A DNA stretch of 64,000 nucleotides from Fratercula arctica (GCA_947846985.1 CANTUZ010000001.1:151496447-151560446), one strand, 5' to 3'; numbered from the stretch's first letter, positions 38,791 through 50,714 are shown. Numbers and translations: made by a program. The notes: a model not told the origin generated them from the sequence alone.

Positions 38791-40379
38791 CAAGATAGTC
38801 CTTCTGGCTAAAGCATCACACTAGTGTGAACACTTCCAAATTGCTTCTTCTCAAATAGCCACTTGAAACAATGTCTCTAGTTCTCTTTGAAGTCACTACA
38901 ATATAAGGCTCACAATATAAGGCTGCATTTTGTAAGAATGAGCTACTTTGTGTTTCTTGTTTGGTTGTTTGACCAGCTACTGTGTCATCTATTTGTTGTG
39001 CTGTGGGTAAGGCCAGAACGCAGTCAGCACCACCTCTTCATCAAACGCTTAATTTAACTGCATAAGTAAATCTCATCTCACTTACTGAGCTGACAGCTCT
39101 TTACAGAAAGTCTCAACGCCCCATGCTAAGAAGCAGGAGGCTCCTGAAGGCGCAGTGCCTGTGCTGCACGTTTTCTCTGCTGTGGCTACCTCTGATGGCT
39201 CCAGGCAGCAGCAGCCGCCAGAGCACTGGCTCTTACATGGATCTTACGACAAATACTGACCAGAACCAAAGCCCCAGTTCAGAACAGAAAAAGAGCCTGA
39301 GGTCAAGGACTCTGCAGTCCTTCAACATACTGAACTGCTTCTACTTCTGACATAGCAGATGAGCATGGGTAGGGAGGAAGGACTCTCTGCAATGTGGAAT
39401 AGAGCCTAAAGTTGATTTGAGTGCAACTTCCATTGTAGAAGTCAATCATTGGCTGCGTATCCAAAGTTCACTCCATCTTCACCATTCTCAAGCCATCAAG
39501 GGAGTATGAAATGGAACGTGTTAGACTCTGCGTGTGTGTATTGGGGAGGGGGGGGCGGTCCTGCAAATGAACAGTCCTGTACAGCTGAGGGATCAAACAG
39601 CATGTCAACAGGGATAAAGTACATTGCATCTCCCCTGCTCCACCAAAGCGTAACAAGGGAGGAAACTGGAAAGAGCTATCCAGAACACTTCCTGAAGAAG
39701 CAGAGCTAACTACGTTCAGCTTGGAGCCAGCCCTCAAGGCTCAATCTGATTAGTTATGAGAAAAGTGTAGAGGTTGCCATGGAAAAGGCCACATTCATGG
39801 ACAGGTTCCTCTGAGACATTGCACTTATTCTAAATATATCAGTTGACCAATCTCTATTGCATAAAATGCCCTAATAGGCTGAGCGTTCAAATCAGTCTAA
39901 TTTATTTGAGTTTGACAGAGGTGCTGGAAGGGGGAGAGTGAGGGACCATGGTGTTTGTTTGTTTTAATACTATACGTGATTACAATAGCTCTACATAAGC
40001 AACTGCGTACAACCACTGATCTTAATGGACCAAGTGCAACAGCCATGAAAGTGCTTTAAGTTTTGCTATGAGTTTCTCTGGATTGTCATCAACTGTAAAT
40101 GAGATGCAAATCTGTTTTGTTCTGCCTAATTCCACATGAAACACAATAAAACCCCCACGCCAGCAACACCTCCAAGGTTGCAAGGTTTTCTCTCCTAAAA
40201 CTCATAGGACTCATTTGTATATTTTAGCATTTGAGAGGGTAAGGAAGACACCAGCAGCAATGACTTTTAAGAGCAGGAACTTGTGCTATGAAAAGCTCTC
40301 CTGGCCACACGTACCCTCTCACAGACACACAGCTTGATTTGCCAAGTATTTTTTCACCCATGTAAATTTTTAAAACACT

Positions 40380-40720
40380 GGCATCTCTAGAATAACATCC
40401 ATTCTTTATAGGGCTCCATTACTTCATTATTAAGTAATGCCTCCATTAAGTGAGAAAGTAGCCACGCATTTCATCTATACAGCATATTCACAGTCACATT
40501 AGCAATGCATAGTGATATGCATTCATAAAAAAAAATGCATACAGCTGTCATCATTTCATTCCTGTGCCCTTTTGTGGCCCCTCATTATTATTTCTAAAGC
40601 TTGAAGCAGTCTTAAACATTGTTAAATATGCATTAGCTCATTCCATCATGTATCCCGATCTTTATTTAGCATGGCATTAGAGTGCTATCTTTTCATCTTG
40701 AAATGACACTCATAGTATGA
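40380..40720. other. Possible conserved non-coding element
   Basis: An unbroken stretch without repeats. It is dense in homeodomain- and POU-like words: ATTAAGTAATG next to CCATTAAGTGAG, paired ATGCAT and ATATGCATTCAT, ATGCATTAGC, and TTTATTTAGCATGG. Intronic elements of this texture are often conserved among amniotes. This is a judgement of texture only. Confidence 0.25.
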
Positions 40721-41278
40721 AAGTGAAGATAGAGGAGGTTGTCATTCAGGAAAAAAAAAAACCAAAACCACACCTGCATATGAAGCTGAAATGACCAAAA
40801 ATCCAAACACAGACAATTGAAAAAGATTTGTTTATATAAGTATGCTTGGCTAAACCATATAAATGGAGCGGTTCACATCAATCCAAAGCCCACCTGTTAA
40901 GCCACATTTGGATCTGTATAGGGTGGTATAACTGCCATCAGCAAGGGGACAAATAAGATGCTACAACAGCTCACATTCCTGACAGTTTTGCGGACTTCAT
41001 TAAAACGTTTCACTTGCATAGAGACACTCTGGAGCTCTACCAAGTCCAATGATATGCTATACTCATCCATAGCTAACGGCTGTTCAGTTTCAGAGCAGAA
41101 TTATCCTCCTGCTACCCTGCTACTTCCACAGCCTCTCAGCTTTTCTCCTCCCGCCACCTCCACGCTGGAGGGAAAACTGGCACCTGACTTGCTTTTGTTT
41201 TTCTTTCTGCTCTTATTCTGACACTTCTGCATCAGCATACACTTCCTTTATATCTGTACTTGGTATCCCGTTAGAAGA

Positions 41279-41320
41279 TTAAAAAAAAAAAAAAAAGAAA
41301 ACAAACAAACAAAAAAAAAC
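41279..41320. repeat. A-rich run
   Basis: About 17 consecutive A, then AAACAAAC units and a further A-run. Confidence 0.85.
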
Positions 41321-41579
41321 CACTTTGAAAAGCTCCCCTTTTAGCCCTTTTTCTCAAGTGAATGCCATTTTCTCTTGTAATGATTTAAAAATTAAAAAAG
41401 TAAGTCCCTTGGAAATTCATGATACAATAACTTCCTTCCTACTTGTGTCTGTGTCTTGGGTTTTTATGTTCCAGCTTTCCTTCTGAATTATAAAAACAGA
41501 ATGTTAAAATCAGCTCCATTTGTAATTCATAAAATAACTGCCCATTCCCAAGGCTAAGGAAATAAAAAGTTCATATTAC

Positions 41580-41658
41580 CCCTAGATTCATGGAACTCCA
41601 GTGTAACATGTGCATCAAATCCAAGGCTGAAGTAATTGTTGAAGACACTGAGTGGAAG
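41580..41658 (-). CDS. DGKI: DGKI exon, start of the accessory domain
   Basis: 79 nt after acceptor AATTACAG. It encodes [20 protein letters not shown] and EFHESR, and ends one base into a Glu codon, before donor [16 protein letters not shown] is the opening signature of the DGK accessory (DAGKa) domain. The single G left over joins AA from the next exon to give Glu, as in ESREANPEK. The donor lacks G at +5. Confidence 0.96.
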
Positions 41659-42800
41659 CTGTAATTGGATAATAAAAAGACATGTAAAAATAACATGAAT
41701 GAAACATTCCGTGACACTTTAAATCTGCCATCTCATGAAAACCCAAGAAGAAGAAAGTGGAACGCATTAGGGAAATGTATGCAGAAGGTTAGTAATGGCT
41801 TGGGGAAGATGATCAGGTACAAAAGCCTAAAGAACACAAACACATCTATGTACTTCATGATCATATACATATCTTTGTAAACACTTCAAAGGGTTCCTTA
41901 TGTTGTCATTGAGATTTCCCATAATGCTGCTCCACTTTGTCAATACAAAGGTTTTCCTAATTGCTGTCACTTGAAGCTCAACATGGTGAATAAAACTCAA
42001 GCTGTGTCCTTCCTGCTTCACATAAAACCAGGAGCAATGCAAGTCCCAGACAAGAAGCCCTAATTCTATTGAGAATGCATGAGGCAGGGAAGCACACATC
42101 TGGCCTCTTCATCACTACACATGCCCAGCATGAGGCAAGAGAACAGTAGCATCTGATAGATAAGATGGAAATTGTAACTGAGAAGAGGAAAATGGTTCAC
42201 AATATTATTTTTTTATTATTATTATTATTATTATAACAACACTTCCAACATCTCCACTCACAATGATACATTGCTATAAGCGTGATCCCCTCACAAAGAT
42301 TTCCTCATTCTTCAACTATCAAGATCATATGGAGACCCACACACAAAGAAGTTAAACACAAAAATACACTACTCCTTGGTGTAAAATAGGAAACGGTATT
42401 TATTAGCAAAATCCAAAAGAATAAAATTCTACATCCTTTTTTTAGCCTTATATCTTTAATTTAGAAATGAATGGTGGTCACAAGGTTACTTCTCCTGCCA
42501 CCCCAGGTTAACTAGAGAAAAAAACACAACAATGACCTTTCAGATAAGATGCCAGGTATTTTGCCAGGACTTTGTTCTTGAAATAAATTGTCAGTGTCTG
42601 AGACTTACAACAAATACATCGCTGGGACGTATTACATTTCACACACCTCTGGAAGCATTTACACATGAAAAAGCAAAAGAAAGAGATGCAACTAGACAAT
42701 TAGAAAGTTTTAGAGCCTCCCCACTTGCACATCTTATAGTGCAACCCAAAGATGCTCTTAAGCACCCTATAATCCCCCTGGGAAAAAAGAAGGCTCTAAC
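41659..42800 (-). other. DGKI intron, 1.14 kb
   Basis: Contains an ATT microsatellite at 42203-42235; the remainder is unique. Confidence 0.9.
42203..42235. repeat. ATT trinucleotide microsatellite
   Basis: About seven ATT units plus interrupted copies on the plus strand, followed by AACAACAC. Confidence 0.9.
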
Positions 42801-42938
42801 CTTACGTGCCCCATCCTCCAGCTCATCCTGTGGCAAATCAGGGTTGCGCTCAACCTGGAGATTCCAGCGGTCCAGCTGTACAATGGTCCCATCTTCTACA
42901 TGGCACAGGATCTTGGACACTGGCTCGTCTGTATAACC
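42801..42938 (-). CDS. DGKI: DGKI exon, junction of catalytic and accessory domains
   Basis: 138 nt, acceptor GCTGTCAG, donor AAG/GTTAGA (a weak +3/+4), phase 0 at both ends. Its 46 codons run from [18 protein letters not shown] to ELEDGARK. It holds the QLDRW motif common to DGKs and a hydrophilic linker ([12 protein letters not shown]) between the two catalytic subdomains. A 134-codon plus-strand open frame over the same bases is its antisense shadow. Confidence 0.96.
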
Positions 42939-43517
42939 CTGACAGCAGAGGGAGTGTCACCAGAGTATCAGCCATGGATAGTGAAAGCAAAGCAAGTCAC
43001 TCCCAATTACCTGCCAGACTTCCCTCCTTTCATAGAGGCCAGGTCAAGTGTTCCTAAGAACACCCCAAAATGTTGCTAAATTTTCACATACCAAGCATTT
43101 TAACAAGCTATTGCTGAGGCACACACAAGTCTTGAGTAGGGAAAGTAAGACCACAAGGAGAGGAACTCAAACTGTGTTTGCCTTGCCTGGAGTAACTCCA
43201 GTGGTGTAGTTAAGGATAAACACCGATAAATAAAGTTTAAACTATGCTTAAATTAGAAGTCTGCATACCCTCATCATTACTTGGCCCAAAATACCAGACA
43301 GATACATCTACGTACACTTTTATTACAACAACTACATCATTAGTAATTCAAGATCCCAGACTGGAAATTGAACTGAACTATTGTGCCTCACTGAAGCAGA
43401 CCTTGGACACAGCCCCGCCTGCTTTTTTAGCCAAAATGAAGTTGCACCCAACTACACAGCTAAATCAGACCAGCAAGTTGAGAGCCCGCACATAAAGGTA
43501 CCCCAGTCAGTGCTTAC
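42939..43517 (-). other. DGKI intron, 579 bp
   Basis: GT...AG intron with no recognised element. Confidence 0.9.
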
Positions 43518-43631
43518 CCCACCCCAGTTGAGGGTGCGGGCAAGGTCATTCCCAGTGCCAAGCGGAAGGACAGCCACAGGAGGTGGGGGGCTGAGTTGCA
43601 GCTCATCGAGGATGGAGAGGATCCAGCCCAC
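43518..43631 (-). CDS. DGKI: DGKI exon with the PLGTGND motif
   Basis: 114 nt, acceptor TTTTATAG, donor GGG/GTAAGC, phase 0 at both ends. Its 38 codons run from [18 protein letters not shown] to LARTLNWGG. They include [12 protein letters not shown], the second strictly conserved active-site motif of the DAGKc fold. The run of four prolines lies in the variable loop before it. Together with the preceding exon this completes the ATP- and Mg-binding site. Confidence 0.97.
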
Positions 43632-44253
43632 CTATAAAACAGGAAGTGCAGAGAATTGTTAGGAAGATTAAAAAGGATGTGAAAAAGGAAAGAGACATAT
43701 TTTGATCATATCCCCTTTACAGAGAAGATAGAGTAAAACAAAAGGGAGAAGGAAAAATGAGGATATCTGAAATTTAACTCTGCAACTGCCTCATCTGAGG
43801 TTTCACCTTTCAGAGAACAGGTACAGCAGTTTTTGTGAAGCTCCTGTGCATCAGAAGCAGTGGGAATTAAACACTGGCTATCTTTTGACAGCACACAGAG
43901 TTACTGAGGAAAGGGAGCACATAAGCTGCTGGTTTTTAAGCAGGAAATGAAAACACATAAAATTACAGCTGGCCAAGGTTGCCTAACTGTTGCTCCGAAA
44001 AATACTGTATGTAAAAATGAGTGAAGAATAATATGGATGATTCAAGATAATTTTTTTTTAAGAGTGCCCTTATGCTGTCATGAAAGAAAATGTGAGAGAG
44101 ACATTAAAACAGCACAGTATCTCAGAACATGGCCTGGAACTGGAACAGAGGGTCCAGATCAAGTCAAGCATGGACTTGCCCACAGGTCTCCCATTCCTCA
44201 AACAAGTGACCTTCTTACTGAGCATCTCTCATTTCAATCATTGCAAAGCGTAA

Positions 44254-44291
44254 AATATATATATTCTAGTCATACACACACACATATATAA
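44254..44291. repeat. TA/CA microsatellite
   Basis: Short alternating stretches: ATATATATAT, a spacer, then CACACACACACATATATA. Confidence 0.8.
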
Positions 44292-44611
44292 ATAGAAGAC
44301 TAAAAGACTAGAGCAGTAATGCTCAGGGTTGAAGACTTTGGGTTGGAACAATGAATCTGACTCTTCTGTATCATAAGTTATTTTAGAATAGGTTATTTTA
44401 GAAGAGCTGTTTCTCTCTCCGGTCCCTGTTCTGGACTACATAAAACTTTTAAATAGAAATCTAGCCAGAACAAAAAATTACTGCAAAATATTTTGTTTAC
44501 ATCGAATGATAATTTCCAAGGTGGTAAAAAAAGAATTGCTGAAACTTTTTATGACTGAAATTCTTTCTTCAAGAAAATAGGGCTATTTCTTAAACTATTT
44601 CTCACCTTTAC

Positions 44612-44630
44612 AAAAAAAAAAAAAAAAAAA
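44612..44630. repeat. Poly-A run
   Basis: Nineteen consecutive A after CTCACCTTTAC. Confidence 0.9.
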
Positions 44631-45404
44631 GTGAAAGAACCTGTGCTGCATTTTTAATTAAAGAATTAGGAAAAAAAGAAACATAAGATAAAGTTTGATC
44701 CCTTTTTTTTTTCCCTGACACCACTGTTCAAAGATGCAGTCTCTACCAGAAATGTGAGCTTTTAAATATGACATAAACCTGAAATCTGGACTGTGGCTGA
44801 ACAGGATTTTTTTCCCCCCAACTATGGGAGGAGGAAAAATCCCTAACTCCCCATTACTATGATTTCAAATATATTCTTACCCCAAACTGGGATGAAACTG
44901 GAGCTTCACAAAAGGTACCTAGCATAACATGGGCCCTGGGTACCACAGTTGGAATTTGAAGGACTGGAGAGGGGGTGGCCTGATAGATATAGCAACCACC
45001 ATCCTATTTGATATTCTAGGGTATGTCTTTCTCAAAGTATCTTGAAGAAATTTAATTAAGTATAAACAGCATTTATCAGACAGTTATTTATCATAACCAA
45101 CTGTACAATAATTAAAGCATTCACCTGGGATGTGAATCCACGTTAGGGCTCATTGTCTGACAACAGTCATCTGAACCATTTACAACTCTCATGAACTTGG
45201 ATGTCACCAAAGATACTTAGGTCTATCATAGTCATCATGGTAGGACTAAGTACAGTCATTAAGAGATTTTCAGAGTTATGTAATCCTCTACTTTTCAAAA
45301 ATCTATCCTTCAATATTGGTAACAGGAGGCAGAATAAAGAGTCCCAATAACCTCACCAAGGGCAGGACTTCTTAGAGTCTTTTGTCATTAGCCCTTTGTC
45401 ATTG

Positions 45405-45480
45405 CCAATGACTTAATCCGTACATCTGTGCCTCAGCCTCTCACTGGTGCAGGTAGCATTACAATACCCACCACTTTTGT
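45405..45480 (+). repeat. Possible CORE-SINE or MIR-like scrap
   Basis: The order TGACTTAATC, then TGTGCCTCAGCCTCTCAC, then GGTAGCATTACAATACC follows the 3' core of MIR-type elements (cACTTAAcc, TGCCTCAGTTTCCcc, AATaATACc). Similarity is faint and judged by eye. Confidence 0.3.
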
Positions 45481-46316
45481 AAATGCTTTTAACAGAAACT
45501 TCAAATTACTAATCTGTAAGTACAACATTGCTGTTTAACTTGAGGTCATTTCTAAACCTTGCACGTTAGTTTTACAATCAAGGATGACAAAGACTATCAT
45601 TTCCCTGTAAACGGAAAGCTCTTGACTGCTTTGAAAGCAAAGTTTTCCACTTATGCCCTGGAAAGTAACAGCAAGCAGCAATGATGGAAAAGCTACAATA
45701 AGTTCTGTTTCACCTCAATAATGAAAGGTAACATCTGGTCTCATTGAATATTCGCCAAGTCCATTTGAGCCAGATTTTTCATTTCTAAATGTAATGGCTT
45801 TGGGAATAACTAGATATTAATTTGCTTCAAACTGAGCAGCAAAGTGAATAGCGGAGTGCTGCTCATACTAATGAGAAGGTGCTGCCACCTGTCGCTTGTA
45901 CTGCTCAGCAAAGGGAAAACAAAGGATGGTCAGACTCAAATGTAGTTGCATGCATTTCTATTTTAATACTTTCAGGATGAATATCCCTCCCTCCCCCCAA
46001 TAAAATATTAGCTTCCTCAGATGGAAGCTGCAAAAAAATTTCAGAACCAGACTGAAACTCTTTTTTTGCAGCTATGTCTCCTGCTAAAGCAATGCCTTGC
46101 AGGTTTCTTCAGAAATATTCACAATTCGGTAGTATCTTATTGCCCCAGGTACCAGCAAAACAGTAGTCAAATCACATATTTTCTTCACTCTTGCAGAGGA
46201 AGCACTGGTATTAATAAGCATACAGCTACCATTTTAAAAGCTGAACAGAAAGTTCCCCCAGAAGTTCAAACAGGGATGGGCTGAGGTTTGGTTCAGCTCA
46301 CTACAAAACAAAAAAG

Positions 46317-46334
46317 AAAAAAAAAAAAAAAAAA
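46317..46334. repeat. Poly-A run
   Basis: Eighteen consecutive A, preceded by AAAACAAAAAAG. No retroposed gene was recognised immediately upstream. Confidence 0.85.
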
Positions 46335-46970
46335 GGCCAAAAAATAGCCTCCCCATGCCTTAAATATCTACATATGTCTATCCTGGCCAGCCACCGTACC
46401 TTGCAACCAGTAATGCATTTTCTTTACCATACTTACGGTTACAACTATTATCAAGTGCACGTTTAGGGAACTGATCTTTGCAGCAATTAAAGGTCAGTTT
46501 TTCAATGGTATTTAAGCACTCAGTGGCACAGACTGAGATTTACAATATTCCTACGTACTGGAAAGAGTTATGCGGTTGCAATGCCTCCATTACCACTCTC
46601 GGCCTCCAGGCCCCAATCCACAGAGCCTGTCTCCAACTGAAAGTGCCTAAATCCTGTAAAGATGTGACCCTTTTTGCTTACCCAAGAGCACACAGAAGTT
46701 CAGCGAAGAACAATATTGACCCTGGACCTGCCAGATCCCAGAGTAGTAGTATGACCAATGCAATACCCTTCCTCACAGATGCTTTGTAAAGAAAGTGGGG
46801 AAACTCACTTTCTTTAGGCACAGAGGAGACGCTGTTTGACTGTGCTCAGACATCATGGAGACAATAGCAGGAAGGAGCAGAAATTCGGATAATAGTGGCC
46901 CCCAGACACTGACTTAACCTACTAGACCCTCAGACCTGTGCAAACAGGGAGAGGAGGCCAGCAAACAAAG

Positions 46971-46988
46971 TTTTTTTTTTTTTTTTTT
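46971..46988. repeat. Poly-T run
   Basis: Eighteen consecutive T on the plus strand, with no SINE body recognised beside it. Confidence 0.9.
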
Positions 46989-47212
46989 GAGCTGTACCAA
47001 ATCTTTGTGCATAAAGCAGATAGGGCCTTGGTCATTAGGATCTGGCCCCATCATTACACAGGCCAGGCCACACAGAAAATTTTAAGAGCAAATTTCACAA
47101 GTGTGAGGTACATTATCTGGCTCTCCAGACATCACAAGGTGGGAATCCCACAACTGCGAGGAATTTATTCTCTTGGCGAAGAGCACAGGGCTGCCAGGCA
47201 CCAACCACCTAC

Positions 47213-47273
47213 CGTCCCATCCCCGCCGCAGGCCAGGATCCGCAAGTTTGGCACTTTTCTGTACAGCTCCAGC
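47213..47273 (-). CDS. DGKI: DGKI exon with the GGDGT nucleotide-binding loop
   Basis: 61 nt after acceptor CCTGGCCAG, donor ACG/GTAGGT. With the two bases carried over it encodes [20 protein letters not shown] plus T. GGDGT is the glycine-rich loop that binds ATP phosphate; changing its second Gly-Asp region inactivates DGKs in general. The intron falls directly after the Thr, so the conserved GGDGTVGW motif is assembled by splicing. Confidence 0.97.
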
Positions 47274-48742
47274 CTGGCCAGGGGACATAAAGGGAGAAAA
47301 GAGGGGGGGGGAAAAAAAAAAAAAAAGAAGTCAGAGCAATGATGCAGGCATTTTCTATGCACTTTGCCAAGTGACAGTTTAACCGCCACTTATTGCATCT
47401 TCCAATATTCATGACTAAAGGTGTGGGTGGAGGCAGAAAAAATTAAAAAATAAATAATTCTCAGTGTTACGGAAAGCTTCAGCAGTGAGGAGGCATCAGC
47501 CGTGGCAGCCACAGGCAGCATCTGCCCAGCTCCAGCCTAAGCCCTGCGGCTCACTTCACACCTTCACAGACACAGACACGCACACACACAAAACCACTAG
47601 GATGTGAAAGGGGGCCTTCCTCCATGGTTAGGCAGCACCTCCGGAAAAGTATGTGATCAGTTACTCATGTTCCCACGCTACATTTGAAAGGCCAGATTCT
47701 CATGTTGCCTCTAGACCTAACAAAAACCTTCCATTTTTCTATTATCTTAAAGCCAACAAATATAAACATTGAGGTTTTTTAAACAAAAATTAATTTTCCT
47801 TATCAGGATTTGCTGAACATGTAGGACATGAGAGCTCCTTCAGCTGGTAACTATTCCTTTAGCACCACAGAAGGCAATAACTTCTAGCAGAGCTCTTTCT
47901 CTGGATATCTGATCTAAGATACAATCAGGAAAGCCAAAAAAAGCACCCATTACAGACTTTCATGCAGCTGAAGGAGCAAGAGAGGCATAATGAAATATCT
48001 GCCAATGGAGGGGGTACATTCACACGGAGAGAGGTGAGTGACCAGAGGACCTAATCCTCCTTTAACTCCATTACACAGCTCTGAAAAATGTATGCATACT
48101 TTAAAGCTTCTATACATCACGAGGGGAGCAGCAGTGGGGGTGTTTGAGCAGGAAAAAAGGCTTGGGTGCTCTAGAAGTATGAATAGCAAATATGTGAACC
48201 ATTCTTATACAGGTAAATATTTGATTTTACATGATCACTATATTTTTGTGCTGCCTAATTGAAGCAAGTTTCCCTATCTGAAATACCATAGAAGTATAGT
48301 CTCTTAACCCTTAGCAGTGAGAATCACCACTTTAATGACAGGTCCTCCATCCCCTGGAAGAGGTTCACAGCTATTGCCTAGAGAAGCCGAATTAGTTACT
48401 CAAGGAAGTAGAGGTACTTGCAATGCTGCTATCACGTATGGAAATCTGGAGGCAGCTTCACCCCATTGCAATGCTCAGACACCAGGAAATGTTCAGGCAC
48501 CATTGACCATTGGTGCCTGACCAGCAGGTCCGTCTTGGAGCCGTCTGGACCTGGCTGTCTAACACAGGGGCAGCTCCTGATCTCTTGTCACAGAAGCCAC
48601 CACTGCAGCCTACCCCACCACCACTACCAAAACCTGGACACACCCAATGCACAGTCTACCGATCTACCCAAGATAGACATTTGACTGCTTTCCTGATAAG
48701 AAAAGAATTATGGTCTGCAGCACTGAAGGCTTGAGAACTTAC
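47274..48742 (-). other. DGKI intron within the catalytic domain
   Basis: 1.47 kb. It contains a GC-richer patch near 47480-47600 ending in a short CACACA run, and a patch at 48330-48690 with weak proline-rich frames. Neither has splice context or recognised similarity. Confidence 0.85.
47303..47326. repeat. G-run followed by A-run
   Basis: Nine G then about fifteen A on the plus strand. On the minus strand this is a T-run and C-run 30-90 bases downstream of the exon end on the other side of the junction, without evident function. Confidence 0.8.
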
Positions 48743-48825
48743 GCATCTCTTGGCCCTTCCTGAGAGAGATCAAAGACCTGGCGTGGATTCAAATACCACA
48801 TAAATGTTTGGAGAACCTTGGTGCC
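48743..48825 (-). CDS. DGKI: DGKI exon, catalytic domain (GTKVLQ to GPRDA)
   Basis: 83 nt after acceptor TTTTCCCAG. It begins [20 protein letters not shown] and ends two bases into an Ala codon (GATGC), followed by donor GTAAGT. The segment [14 protein letters not shown] is highly conserved in DGKs and precedes the GGDG loop. The phase-2 end is completed by the first base of the 47273 exon, which confirms the junction. Confidence 0.97.
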
Positions 48826-50097
48826 CTGGGAAAAGAGAAAAATCAAAGGAAGAGAAATTATGAATAGCTTTGTGATTATTAGAAATAATAGTGTTAAATA
48901 TTCACTGTATTTGGATTGCTTTATAAAGAAAACATAAACCAAGAAAAAGACAAACTAGGAAGTAGCATAGCAGATGTCTGCTCTATAAAATAGTGACTCA
49001 CCAATCTGTGCAGGGTGAATATGTATACATAGAGACTAAATTTAACAACACAGATCATTAACAGTTCATAAGAACAGACATTCAAGGTCACACCAAAGGT
49101 TCAGCTTCCACAGAAACCTGTTCTCCTACCTCTCACCACCTGCAAAAAGAAATTTCTGTTATCCCACACCACTCTCAGCCATCCATGACAGCAAGAAGCT
49201 GAACAAGCTTGTGGGCAAAGTCATCATCATCACATTGAACAGCGTCCTGCACAACATCCAAGCAATAACACTACTTTGACCTCCACCATCACCACCATGA
49301 ACACTCATAACTGTAGCCCTCTAACACCTAATGAAGCAGGAGCCAAGGACCCTGGGCTACAGCTGCCCCAGTGCTCCCTCACTTGGTACAGTATGGCCAG
49401 CCCATCACCTACAAATATAATTTCTACCTTCTCAATTCATATTGAATTGGGTTCATATTCCAGACACTCTATTCCCTTTCCTTTGTGTTCTGCCCAGACA
49501 TAAAGTGGCAGGGTCTCTTACTAGCAGAAGAGGGCTAAGAACCCCATGGGGCCCACTTGTATTTTGAAGTAATTCAAGAATGCATTTCAGACATAGCCTA
49601 GGGGGTGCAAGTCAGGAATTTTTGATAGCTCCCCCTTCTGAGCTATTGTTCTTCTGTCTGACACTCTCTCCTAAGTGAAGAACCAAGAACAGTAGTCAAA
49701 ACGCCTAGGAAAAGGTATAAGAACAGAGAAAATAAATGGGATATTTGATGTAGGTATTCTCTAGCCTCAACTATTTGGAGTTCATAGAACTCTTGAGACA
49801 GAGGAGGGGTCCAGGACTTTGGTAACCTTCAGGATTTCATCTTCTAAATCACTCCTTCAGCCCATGTAAATTTTTAGCATCCACAGAATCCTGTGGCAAG
49901 GAGTTTTTCAGGTGAATTACACACTGTGAGAAAGACCAAATTTTTTCTTCGTTTTGAATCCAAGTCTTAGCAGTTTCGTTCTATATTCTCTATATAAATA
50001 TATATTAATATATAAATGAGAATAAAACTACTCTAATTTGCAGAAACACTGTTGCTAAACTAAAACTTTGTGACCTGGATCCAGATGATGTTCTTAC
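48826..50097 (-). other. DGKI intron carrying an H2A pseudogene
   Basis: 1.27 kb. It contains the decayed histone H2A-like fragment at about 49105-49280 on the opposite strand, followed by about 300 bp of moderately GC-rich sequence of unclear origin. Confidence 0.9.
49105..49280 (+). pseudogene. Decayed histone H2A pseudogene fragment
   Basis: Plus-strand codons from about 49198 read KLNKLVGKVIIITLNSVLHN and then IQAI. This tracks the H2A C-terminal helix and docking segment (LNKLLGKV..., GVLPNIQAV) with about 14 identities in 22. Upstream, KKEISVIPHHSQ parallels KKTRIIPRHLQ, but a frame change is needed between it and the AIHDSKK part. A stop follows at 49278. There is no H2A N-terminus and no functional frame. 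Replication-dependent histone genes lack introns, so a retrocopy or a moved gene copy cannot be told apart here. It is antisense to DGKI. Confidence 0.6.
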
Positions 50098-50193
50098 CTG
50101 ATTCCCTCCACTTTTTGGATTGACAAAAACCAGTAGTGGCTTCATGAGTGGAGAGGAGATAGGCTTTATCACAAATGGCCGACCTTTGTTATC
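50098..50193 (-). CDS. DGKI: DGKI exon, start of the DAGKc catalytic domain
   Basis: 96 nt between acceptor TTTCTCAG and donor CAG/GTAAGA, phase 0 at both ends. Its 32 codons run from [19 protein letters not shown] to [19 protein letters not shown] is the first signature of the diacylglycerol kinase catalytic fold, whose nucleotide-binding lobe resembles that of NAD kinase and sphingosine kinase. Upstream in-frame codons belong to the intron and are not part of the protein. Confidence 0.97.
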
Positions 50194-50714
50194 CTGAGAA
50201 ACAGAAGCAAGAACAACTTTAGTACAAGCTATATGTGTTTGCATGGCATAACACATGCAGGAGACCAAACCTAACTCTGACAAAACTACCTCAGGTACTG
50301 GAATCTGTACAGCCATGGCAGTGTGGTGCTTAGCTGAGACTAATTTATCCAGCTGAGACAACTGACTAAGAAGATAAAAGGGGAAAAAACCAAACCCTAC
50401 TTCAGGCCAGCACAAAATTATTTTAAATTGTTACTCAATGTTATTTCCCAAAAAAACAATTATTCACACAGCACTAATAATGTGTCATATAAGGTGCTAT
50501 TTCTAATAGGAATAATTTTCCAGTGGAAAACAGAATGACATAAACTACTTATTTCATTAATTCTATGTAACAGACAAGTTGTATCAGCACTCAGTTGCAG
50601 ATGATCTGCTCTTGATTTCTTGGCCTTGCCAGCCCTCCCACCTTTGAACAATTGCCACAGGCCAAACATGACATGTCAATGAGGAAGCCATTTGCCTTGC
50701 TACTCCCTACACCT

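Larger units (their letters stand above)
37781..41579 (-). other. DGKI intron with ancient CR1 and a possible conserved element
   Basis: 3.8 kb. It contains the ancient CR1 piece at about 38490-38790, an A-rich run at 41279-41320 and a stretch near 40380-40720 whose motif density looks like conserved non-coding DNA. No exon was recognised. Confidence 0.85.
43632..47212 (-). other. DGKI intron after the GGDGT exon
   Basis: 3.58 kb. It holds G- and A-runs at 47303-47326, a poly-T run at 46971-46988, poly-A runs at 46317-46334 and 44612-44630, a TA/CA microsatellite at 44254-44291 and a possible CORE-SINE scrap near 45405-45475. No further exon was seen. Confidence 0.85.

Noticed and set aside
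39123..39350. 75-codon plus-strand frame with a signal-peptide-like start
   Set aside because: Short, no family match, no promoter or poly-A signal; treated as chance.
42532..42936. 134-codon plus-strand open frame
   Set aside because: Antisense shadow of the 138-nt DGKI exon at 42801-42938 extended into intron.
46938..47342. 134-codon plus-strand open frame
   Set aside because: Spans poly-T and poly-A runs and the antisense of the GGDGT exon.
48317..48734. Cluster of overlapping proline-rich frames
   Set aside because: Open in several frames because of composition; no motif, repeat or splice context.
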